DNA from: Zygnema cylindricum
Lineage: Eukaryota > Streptophyta > Zygnematophyceae > Zygnematales > Zygnemataceae
Length of the DNA: 64,000 nt
Reading direction: 5' to 3'
NCBI GenBank assembly: GCA_037447655.1
Contig: JBBHKE010000817.1
Span: 218,191 to 282,190, forward strand
A model generated the notes under the pieces. The model was not told where the DNA came from and ran no database searches. It saw only the letters and a program-made list of their open reading frames with translations. The translations under genes were made by a program, and so were the position numbers. Below are positions 1 through 10,700 of this stretch, piece after piece. The first letter of the stretch is position 1, and each line of letters starts with the position of its first letter.

Positions 1-239
1 CTGTCCTGCGCTATTAGTGTTGAACATTTTTTGGGCTGTCAAAAGTAATTCATCATAAACTTTCCAATTTCCAATCGTGACATCAAGATCAAAAGGTAAG
101 CCTTACGTTTCAATTGCTAGCCTCAAAAAGAAAAACCATTTGTTGAACATAAAGTTGCAAGTCTTTAACCCTGAAAAAGTTTAGCACTAATAGATATGGG
201 CAGTGCCATCAACAACATATTTGTCATTTAGAAGCTTAC

Positions 240-3096
240 CTGAGAGAGAAGAGGAAGAATTGTTACACCCGCATGTCCACCTACAACTGGAACATTTACT
301 TCCTTGGGATCCACACCTAGAACTTCAGCCTTCAAAATCAATTCACAAAAAAAAAAAAAATGATTACATTTTACAAGTGATTAAAGCCTAAAATTGACAT
401 TATGTGATTCATGCATGATAAGTGGAATGCATCCAAGAACATCGACACTAAATTGACAGAATAAAAATATGCACTTGCTGCAATCAGCAACAGATAAAAT
501 ATAAGAAACATATATTTCTACGTCCAACTCCACAATTTACACAAACAGTAACAGGCAAAATCGAAAATTTCAGAGTTGAAGAGAGAATATTTTAAGGCAT
601 GTCAAGTCCACAAAAAACAAAAATGAACCAAAGTCACAAATATTTTAACAAAACTAGCTATTCTTACAATGCAATCCACTCAACAGTAAGCAATTATTCT
701 TACATTTCTCACAGCTTTGCCCAGCTTTCTAACAGAAAGAGTGAGGAAAGAGGCAAACAACATCCTGAAAAAGTGCTCAAGAGAGAGAGAAGAGAGGAAA
801 ATGACTTACATTTAGAAGTGTTCAAAAGAGAGAGAAGAGAGGCATATAGCTTATTATTAGCTTACTATTAAGTGTTGAAAACAGAGAAGAGAGAGACAAA
901 TAACTTACTATAAAAGTGTTTGCTCGGACGACGTCCAAAGTTGTGACACCAAGGAGTCTTTTCGGGTCATAAGTTCCCGCTTTTTTGAAAACTTCAGCTG
1001 CAATGGGAACCGTCGAGTTGACAGGATTGCTGATGATATTCACCAAAGCATTCGGACAGTGCTTTGCAATTCCTTCACAAAGTGTCCTTACTATTCCAGC
1101 ATTAATATTAAAAAGATCATCCCGTGTCATTCCAGGTTTTCGAGGGACTCCGGCCGGAATAACTACCAAATCCATGCCATCAAGAGCAGCTCCCAGCTGG
1201 TCCTTTCCAAGAAAGCCTTTGACCTGTTTTCAACATAATACACCATCCATCGCTATTAGCGTTAGTGAATTGTTAGCGCAAACATTTTACTGTAATGAAC
1301 TACACTGAATTATGTTTTGCCTCATTGTTCATTATGGACTGCTTATTAAACGGTGTTATGAACACTAATTTACAAAGAATGGCAAAAAAAAAAAAAAAAC
1401 ACACTCAAATTAGAGTGAATTACGCTAAATAGAGTGAACGGAGTAGTCAACCAAATAGACAGGATAAGTAAAACTCGTTATAAACACACAAAAATATCTC
1501 TTGCAATCAATGACAAATGCTGTCTCGAAATTGACAGAAAAGGGACTGTCGAGGTGCAAAGGTCTTTTAGAGGTTAAGTGACAAAAACAGATTCAATTCC
1601 CTGTTGTCTTCAAAACAGTGTGGCAGCTTCTCACACTCCAAAAATAGACTGTATAAACAGTTCTCCTTTTTCTGCTTTTGCATATATGAAGTCGATACGG
1701 AAATTACTTTAGATGAATTTTAGACCACTTGACATGACTCTGTATGAACGTACAACTTTAATTTGAACAAATTCCAACAACTTCCAACGAGACTTTAAAT
1801 GACTTGTGTGCGTACCACTGCAGAAGTGCTAGTATGGCTAAGGTCAGCAGTGACTCCAGGAGTGTTTGCCACGTCATACAAGTGGAGAGTGGAGATAAGA
1901 GGATTCATTTTCAGTAAAAGAGCCAGCGGCTGCCCGATGCCGCCGGCGGCCCCAAGAATGGCCACTTTGTAGCCACTTGCGGCTCCACGCGCTCTTGTTT
2001 CCTCCATCAACAGAGATGCCGGACTCTGCATTCAAAACATAACGTGATATATGAGATAGGGGAAGGAAAAACTTGAACGAGTAGGTATTAATAAGACAGG
2101 GAAAGAGAAGACTGAGCATTACATTTATGTAACAAGACAAGATAAATAAGAAAGAGAAGAAAGATTTAAAAAACTAAGTCGTTCGAAGGAAAAAATGCCA
2201 AACTCTCCATTCAGGGGAGGGAGACGTCATAATAAGACAGGGAAATAACAAAACTTAAAAGAAAGATTTAAGCTGTTTTCAACAAGGCAGGGAAGAAGTT
2301 AATAAGACGGGGAAAGGTATTAAACTTGAAAAAAAAACATTAAGTAATTAGCAGTAAGATAAGGGAAGGGAAAACTCTTGAAATATTTTAAGTTGTTATT
2401 AGAAACAAAGAAAGGGAAACTTAAAAGTTGAGTTGTTAGAGTGTCATTTTCAAATACAAAAAAAAATGATTGGCAAGGCAAAGAAAGGTAAAAAATATAA
2501 CAAACTTTTAATAATTCAGATATGCTCAAATATGGAGACCGGTTCACTTCAATTAAGCAAAAAAAAAAAAAAACATGTCACCAAACAGCGTTCCATGCAC
2601 AGGAAATTTATGACAAAGGTTATTGTTACTTGAGTGAAATCAGATAATTGGAGACATTCAAATCAAACCTTTTTCTACATATATGCCTGTGCACATTCAA
2701 AATAATAAAAAAACTCTATCTAACATGGTTACGCTTTGAAATCCAAAATCCAAACTGCTTTAGAAACATGCCTTTATTATTAACATGATATTGATTAGAC
2801 TGTATTTCTTCAGTACTTTTCGCAAGGAAACGGTATATTTACAAGACAAACTGCTTAACTGAGGAAATTTAAAAAAAATAAAGAAGAGAAACAGCAATAG
2901 GAAAAGAAAAAGAATCAAAAAGAATCAGTAAGGCAAACGTACACCAACAAGAAGAAAGTATTCAGTTAGTTTGTGACTAATAAGTGAGAAAGTAAGAGCA
3001 ACACTATGGATAAACCTAAACCTCATTTACCTGTTGTTGGTCTCCTACTGGCTGTAAATGCGACAAAAGACGACTGATTCTATCTATGGGAGCCAT
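240..3096 (-). CDS. Peroxisomal (glyoxysomal) NAD-malate dehydrogenase, 5' part
   Basis: The enzyme interconverts malate and oxaloacetate with NAD(H) in peroxisomes. Four exons read in phase 0 on the minus strand: 3096-3031, 2025-1816, 1223-909 and 329-240 (22+70+105+30 codons). Donors and acceptors are canonical, for example GTAAGT after 909. The first exon opens with [14 protein letters not shown], which contains RISRLLSHL, an exact R-I-x5-H-L PTS2 peroxisomal signal. Exon 2 carries the Rossmann motif GAAGGIGQ. Exon 3 has the conserved block [15 protein letters not shown] with substrate-binding arginines, then [20 protein letters not shown]. Exon 4 has GGHAG with the catalytic histidine. 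The family is about 350 residues; 227 are here and the C-terminal exons fall left of base 240, off the window. The gene diverges from the DJ-1 gene. The peroxisomal assignment rests on the PTS2; the enzyme family is near certain. Confidence 0.93.
740..925 (-). repeat. Tandem copies of the MDH exon-3 donor junction
   Basis: The true donor is at 909/908. Just downstream in the intron, the end of the exon plus the donor recurs at about 878-859 (GTAAGC), 823-803 (GTAAGT) and, degenerate, 778-761. The copies are separated by similar CTCTCTTCTCTC-rich stretches on the minus strand. Two of the extra copies keep a consensus donor. Using the 866/865 donor would add 43 bases and shift the frame. Confidence 0.8.
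1238..1265 (+). repeat. Solo 5' end of a TACACC-type TIR element
   Basis: TACACCATCCATCGCTATTA, followed by GCGTTAG, matches the terminus of the TIR family found many times in this window. It lies in MDH intron 2 just upstream of exon 3. No matching opposite end was found nearby. Confidence 0.5.
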
Positions 3097-4736
3097 TTCC
3101 GCACTGAAAAGATGTATGTGGAGGTTCAAAAAGAATTTTCGTCTTGCGAGAAGCTAGATATTATAAGGAGCTCAGGAGAGAAGAGTTTCGGGGAAGGCAA
3201 TCCTCCAAAGCGCTTGCAAGATCGAAGTTCAGAAAATAACGCAAATATCTGAGATCGTGCTTTTTGAACAAAGAGGGCTGTACCATCTGTTTCAGCTGTG
3301 ACGCTACATAAAGTACAGGGAAATTGTTTCATCTGCCCGAATGCCTGAAAAAGATATATTTTGTCAGGAAGGTTTTCAGGGCAGGAATGTTTCAAAACTG
3401 CAGCAGTGCTGTACGTCGAGGACATTTTACCAATATTCGATATGGGGAAAATCGATACGCATTATAGCACAGCTTTCCGTATCGATATCGATATTTGATG
3501 CACGGGTGGGAAAAAATAGGAATACTGAGCCTCCAACCGTCCATATCCGCGCAAACAACATGGACGGCCACGATTTCCGAAAATGCGGCAGCAGAAATCC
3601 TAGATCATGTTACTGTACTGTTGTATACGTGTCGTAGTAATTGCCTGCGTGATTGCTTTGTCCGTATCATAGGTTGCCGTACACTTTCGGCTCTCAGTCC
3701 GTCAGACGTTTTGTACTTTTGAGGTTCTTTTTGACTTCGGCAGATTTTCGGCACAGAACGAGCGGGGTACAGGGTGTCGGTATTCAGTATTACCCCCCGC
3801 TCGTATCGCGTAATCAGTGGAATCAATTACGAGCCCCAGTGCAATGTATACTGCATCGCGATATATCGTATCTGTGATACGATAATACAAACGCTATTAC
3901 AAAAAAGATGGGCATAAAACGCATTTGCGGTCGGCTACGCTACGGTCAGGTCAAATTTTTGTACGGAATATTTTTCCGGTTACGGCTGGTTGGTGATACA
4001 GTTTTTTTTTTTTTTTTCCTTTTTGAAGCTTGAAATTCGGGCAGGCGAAGCTGGTTGGATAGGTTTTCGTGGTCCCAGGTGGGCCTATTCATCCCTGAGA
4101 CACGGGAGGCTGACGCAAGACAATCTCCAATAGGACCTATCAAAAGATGACGAATGACGATTTTCTTTCAGAAAAGTACATGACTGGAGGTACGGATGAC
4201 TTTTCCGCGGCCAGAGAGAGCAGTAGTACGGCATGTATGGACGAATGTATATGGCCTGTGATTCGAATACACATCAAAATTGTCGGTCGCCTTTGCTTAA
4301 ACAGATTTGAGATTCAACTCTTTTTTCAGTGGCCATCAGCACTAATTCCATACTTTTTCTATATTTATAGTTTTTTCTGCCTGAAAGATCTCTTTGACGT
4401 GGCACAATCGCTTAGATACTCATCCTGAGCTGGCAGCTGTAGCAGGATCCCCAAGAGATGCCGGAATAATGACGTGGCATAAAGGCTCACGCTTTCGATC
4501 ATTTCCATGTGCGAACAAATGTCTTCTTGTACCTTATGCACTATGACTATCCATACGTGCGTCATGCATGATTTCCATTGACCGCACCGTTTAATGTGGC
4601 ATGAATAACGATTTAGCAATTCAACCCATTGACGCATTAACTGGGCACGGATCACTATTTTCATTGGTTCGCCAGAATTGTACGAATTCTGGCCAACCGT
4701 ACACGTTTCCGTGCTCCTTTAACCGAGTTTTCCGCC
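3097..4736. promoter_or_regulatory. Shared upstream region of divergent MDH and DJ-1 genes
   Basis: About 1.6 kb separates the two start codons and contains no recognisable gene. It must hold both promoters, although no clear TATA box or named element could be defined. Around 3430-3890 there are several GATATCGAT, ATCGCGATATATCG and similar palindromic stretches that look like the remains of a mobile element rather than a promoter motif. A T-run lies at 4002-4017. Confidence 0.4.
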
Positions 4737-4763
4737 ATGGAACGCTCCGCTCGAAACCCATGA
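4737..4763 (+). other. Possible uORF overlapping the DJ-1 start
   Basis: ATG at 4737, in a good context (GCCATGG), opens an eight-codon frame that ends in TGA at 4761-4763. The TGA overlaps the first DJ-1 ATG at 4760 in an ATGA arrangement. Whether it is translated depends on the transcription start, which is not visible. A second in-frame DJ-1 ATG lies at 4775. Confidence 0.35.
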
Positions 4764-7700
4764 CTCATCATCCAATGGCGTCCCGTCACGTCGTCCTTCG
4801 CCTCGCCTCTCCTCTCGTGTCCCACCCTGCCAGCGTGGCACTTCCTTTGGCCTCTGCAGCAACTCCTCTCCCGCCACGTCAGTTAAATCTTTTAACCGCT
4901 GTCCGTACCGATTGCCATCCTGTCCCTCTGCCCCGAAATAACAAAACGTTTGCGCTCAACTCACTCCTTTCCAAGCCTTTCACTCCTTTTTCAAAAGAAC
5001 CACCTTTTTCTGGACGTACACGTGTCAGTCGGAAGGCGACCTTCAAGAGAGCTACGAGCACAGTTTTGGCATCTTCCGGCAACGGAACTGCAATGGAAAA
5101 GAAGGTGCAAAGCTTGTTAGGGATCCTTTTGCCTCAACCCATTTAAAACCTTCTGAACTCTTTATCGACCTTTTTAAAACCTAATTTTTGCCTAAAATGT
5201 TCCACAGTCTCTTTTTGAAGAGCATGTTTGTCATTTTTTCTGCAATGTGTTGTACACTGCTGACCTGTCTTTTTGAAAACTTGCTCAATTTATCGCTCTT
5301 TTGATGGTATGAAATTTCTTTTCTAAAGTTGATAATGCAATTTCATGTCCGAATGGTTTTTTACAAACTCTTGCAACTAAAGTGTCTGCATATTTTGTAA
5401 ATTCAACCCATAATTCTCTATCTTTTTAAGTGAAATCTTTAAGACAAAGCTAAATGCTCATCAAATTTAGTTTTTTTAAGAAACGGTCTTTCATAGGAAT
5501 CATCAACTTGACATACTATTTAGTGTGTTTCTTCATTTTTGTTGTGCTGTGTTCCATGCTAGGTGCTAGTTTCAGTTTCTCATTTTTGGCGTACTGTGCT
5601 CCATGTCAGGTGCTAGTTTCAGTTGCTGATGGCTGCCAGGCGATGGAAGCGGTGATTGCCGTTGATGTTTTGAGAAGGGCTGGGACAAATGTCACGGTGG
5701 CTTCAGTAGAGGACAAATTGGAAATAATTACTTCTTGTGACGTCAAGCTGGTAGCTGACAAACTGATCAGAGACTGTGAAAAAGAAACATACGATCTCGT
5801 TATATTGCCGGTAAATCTCAAAGACTTTCGTAAATCTCTTCAACTTTAAACAAGTCTAAAATAGTTAAGGAGATTAAATCAATAATGTTCCACACAAATG
5901 GATGAGTTGTCGTATTACCGGTAATCTCAAAACTTCTTCAATCTTTTCAAGCTCAGAATTTTTTGGAAAAGGTAAAGAAGATTAAAAAATAATCTTCAAT
6001 TATACTGCTTAATCGTTGGCCTCAAAACGGATGATTTTGTTGTGTTACCGATAAGCTCAAAATTTCTTCAATCTTTTCAAGATTTAAAAAAAGTTAAAAA
6101 AACAAAAAAAAAAGTGTGGGAGCAAAAACATGTGACCCTTGTCCTGTTTCTCTGAGCTCAAAATATTTCCTTCGATTCTTTCAAAATTAAGAAAGGTTCA
6201 AATCAAAAAGAAAAGGAAAAAAAAATCCAATCATACCGCATAAATTGCAAAAATACCAAAAATCACATCACTTTTTTTGCTCTTCATGAAGGTACTAGAT
6301 TTTGTTAGCTTGATTTTAGGGTTTACTTTCCATCTATACAACGATAAATGCGTAATAAAAAATATGTGGGTATGTACAAAAATACGTATTTTTGCTACAT
6401 GTTATTGTTGTACATTGAAAGCCCACCAACTTCCATCTGCAAGTTCTTTTTCTTTAGTCCATACAAATAAGTGGCTATGCGTGGCAGTCACACGAGCTCA
6501 TATTATCATTCAGGAATACCCAGAAAAACCCTAGCGTTTTGCAAGAATTAATGTTGTTCACACTAGTGGTTGTGGACGCCTACTCATTGTTTACTGTATG
6601 TTTTACAATTTTGGGGAGATATTGAAAGGGGGGGAGAGGAGAGGGGAGTACACCGTGAATCGCTATTAGCGTTAAGAAATAATTAGTGTAAAAAAATAAT
6701 TAGTGTTATTAACTCTAATTTGGATTTTTCGTGTTTCGGAAAAAAACCTTTTACCCTAATTTGTTCATAACTCTAATTTGGGTACAGTTCGCCTATAATG
6801 AATCTGCGATCAAGACCTTTACACTAAAATAGGTTCGAGTACAAAATCTGACAAATCGTACACCGTCGCCTTCTTTTACTCTAATTGATTCATAACTCTA
6901 ATTTGGGTTTTCTCCCGTATAATTAATACGCAATCAATATCTTTACACTGAAATAGGTACAATCTCATTTTGCCTTTTATTCTGAGCGCAGTTTTACGTG
7001 CGTTCGCGATTATTGGTACCTTAATTAACGTAAGAAAACAATTAATGTTATAAATTCTATTGTAGGTTTTTTAGGGTCAAAATTTGTGGGCGCCGAATTA
7101 GAGTTAAGGGGTACTGTTGTTCCTTATCAATTGTGTTCGGAGAAGAAGTATTTAGGGATTGTTAGTCAATAAGGAGATTTGTCAAGACTAATGTAAATGA
7201 AACTACCGACCCTCAAAGAGGCCCCTGAAAAGTTTACTCTGTAGATTCTAACAATATTCTAAGTAGTCTACAGATTTGTAAAAAAAACAAAGGTTTCAAA
7301 TACATGACGACTAATCTTGCCAACGTATGGCGAAACGATTAACCGAATCAGTTCTAAAGTTTTGCTAGCAAAAAATAGACGATAAACTAACAAACCGTTC
7401 AAAACACGTTTTAAGGCGCTGGATAGGTGATTCTCAAACGTCACATGGAGTCAAATTTTGTATTTTTCCCTTACCGAAATTAAAAGTTATTTGAAAAGGC
7501 GAGGTCGGTTCAATTTCAAACCCAATTCATCTGCCTTTTTGTCGGATCGTCCTCTGACAACTCTAGTGTTAATGTTGCTTTTAAGTTTCCTTCCTTTCCC
7601 TTTCTCCTTGTGTGGTTTTCCCCTCTCCCTCCTGTGTTGGGCACTTCTCAATCATCTCTCCTGTGTGGACTTCTCTCACTCTCCCACCTTGTAGGGCCCT

Positions 7701-10700
7701 TCTTTCCCTCCCCCTTCTGTGGCCATCCCTCTTTCACCCTTCGTGAGGGCTTCGCTCTTTCCCCCACTCATAGATTTACACTTAATTTAGTATCATAGAT
7801 TTAAACATAATTTAGTATCGTAGGTTTAAGCACAATTAAGTACCATAGGTGTAAACACAATATAGTATCGTAGGTTGAAACACAATTTAGTATCAGAGGT
7901 TTAAACACAATTTAGTATCATAGGTTTAAACACAATTTAGTATCATAGGTTTAAACACAATTTAGTATCGGGCATATGATGCTTCTCTTTTCCCTGAATA
8001 AACTTACGTTACTCTGTCGATCGCTATTAGACTTAATAACTATAATTCGAGTGCAAGCTTTTTTGACCCGAAATCCTAAATTAGTGTTAACAGCGCTATT
8101 TAGTAGCCCAAAATGAGCCACGTGGCAAAACAAAGACTAATAAAGTTTAAACGCTAATAATTCACTAACTCTAGTAGCAACAGGCTGTATAGTTGGGGGG
8201 AAGCTTCTTATAGGGGAATTACACTATCAAAATTTACCCTTGTTTTGTAACAATTGTACAGTTTTTTGGTACTTATGATTGTTCGTAGAATTCCACAATC
8301 ACTCGCGTTTTACCCACAAAACGAGCGTCAATTTTGATAGTGTAATTTTTCTCATCAGTAAAGGGAATGTGGATGACTGTCCACCATTATTAGTGTTGGT
8401 TCTATTAATATGTCCATTACACTGTTAATCGCTATTATCGTTAAGAAATATTAGTTTTAGGACTTTTTTAGTGTCAACAATATTATTTTTGGTCCAAATG
8501 GCGTGGACGATTATGAACTGCTTATTATGAAAAAATAATGTAGTATTTTTTACGTAGTATTTTATGTTTGGAGGCCAAAAAATCCCGGGACTGAATTAAT
8601 GTTTTAGAAATTTACGGTGTAGTATCCAAAGAAATTGAGGACACACTAGGATAATGTGTCGCTCTCTGATGTCCTTTCGCAATTCGTTATTTTTTGGATT
8701 GCGTTTTCCACATTGGCATCCATAATTTTCTCCTTGTGTTACTTGTAATCTAGACTATTATTACCGAAACTGTGACTAATTCAGATGACGAAAGCAATTA
8801 GGAGTTTGGTCACTAGTCATATTCTCACTCACCTTTGTTTGATCATGTTTTGGTCACGTTTTGGTTTTCCCAATATTTGACCAAATGTTGGTTAAATACC
8901 AACAAAATACAGTTGAGTATATGCCAAATAAGTTTTTTTCTGCTAATGAAAAGCCCTGTGGAACGGGTTTAGGGTGGAATGCCAGGGGCGGAGAGACTGA
9001 GAGACAGTCTTCCATTAAAGCGAATTGTGGAAAAGCAAGTACAGGAAAAACGGTTCTATGCCGCCATCTGTGCCGCTCCCGCGGTCGTATTACAACCATG
9101 GGGTCTCTTAGAAGGCAAGCAGGTGAAACAAGATTGCATTCTCGTTACCTCTTGTTATTATTGATTTGTTAGAAGGTATCATTGGTTGCCTCTTGTTGTT
9201 ATTGCTTTGTTTAACGTCATCTTCAGTTACCTCTTGTAATTGTTGTTTTGTTAAAAAGTATGGCTGGTTATCTCTTGTTGTTACTCCTTTGTTAAACCGT
9301 ATCATTGGTTATCTCTTGATTTGATAAATTGAATTTCGTATTGGTTCTTAGATTGCAAAAGCATACGAATGTGCTTGTGAAACAAAGCAAGACGTTGATC
9401 CGTAATTTATGATTTTGTATCGAAAAATTTGCTTACTTTCGATTATATCTCATGTGTGACTTTGGTTTAAGGCTTGAAGATGAGCTTTCTACGTATAAAA
9501 TTTGTTTATTTGGAGTTTTTCTTGTTGAGACTTCCTTGCTTTTCCATCTCTTTGGAAACATGGGTTTCTTGCGATATTGGGTTGTTGATTTACCCTAGGA
9601 AACCACATTCATGAGCTTCTCTGCAAAAATATAAAAACATTTGGTTAATTTTTTATATACATATTTATGTATAAATATATGTGTGTGTGTCTGTGTGTGT
9701 GTGTCTATACTGTTGCTGTCTTAAAATATGCTTTCCTTAGGCTATTAGCTTTACAAAACGTTTTCAAAAGTGGAATGTTTGTATTTATTGGACTGTCCTT
9801 ATGTCCTTTTTTTTTCTTTGTTTTTTTTGTGTGTTTAGAGGAGCCATAATTTTTGAAGTGTTGAATATGCCACAGTTTTTTTATTTTATGCTATTTTTGT
9901 GCAGTGTTCTTGTAATTTGCAAATTGTATGCAAATTTTCTGCAATTTTTATGTCATATTTGTGCTGTTTTAACTCTAAGCTTTTGCAGTATTCGTTCTAT
10001 TTTTCTGCTATTGGGGGGAATTTTGTAGGCAGGCAACCGATTTTTCCTGTTAATTTCCCTGCGAAGTTTCTTATCCATTTTTTACCCAATTCTTATCCAA
10101 TCTTTATCCAATTTTTATCCAAGTCTTATCCAATTTTTATCAAATTTATATGTTGTTTCTACACTTCTTTTATGCTTTTTCTCTGTGCTATTCTTATGCT
10201 ATAAGGGGGGTTTTGTAGGCAGGCAACGGCCCATCCTGCGTTTGTGAGTCAGTTACAAGACCCAAGTTTCGCGGAACAGAGAGTGGTAACAGACGGCTTC
10301 TTGGTTACAAGCCGAGGACCGGGAACCGCTTTTGACTTTGCTTTAAAGCTCGTGGAAACGCTTTGTGGGCAAGAAACTTGTGAATCGGTCAAAGGTCCTA
10401 TGGTAAGAGGGGAAATACTTTTGAACAAGTCTTTTTTTTTTGGTTAATATTATTTTCTTTTTTCTTGTGAAGAAGTTAATAAAGTTGTGAATTTTTCAAG
10501 GTCTGATGGTACAAGAGAAAATGCTTTTTACTAAGCCATTTTTTTTCCTTTTTTTTTGTGCTAAGTGCTTGTTGTTGTGGATAAAGGTCTTCAGAAGATT
10601 CTGATTTAGAGTCGTTTATGTTTAGATGAGAGGGAAAAATGACGCTTTTTTGTAAAGTCTTATTTTTTTAAGGTAAGGATTTGAGGATGTTTTAGTATCA

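Noticed and set aside
3341-3890. Several frames on both strands upstream of MDH and DJ-1
   Set aside because: They overlap each other across palindromic sequence and show no coding features.
7770-7970. CRISPR-like direct repeats
   Set aside because: Units are contiguous with no unique spacers, inside a nuclear intron; a minisatellite.
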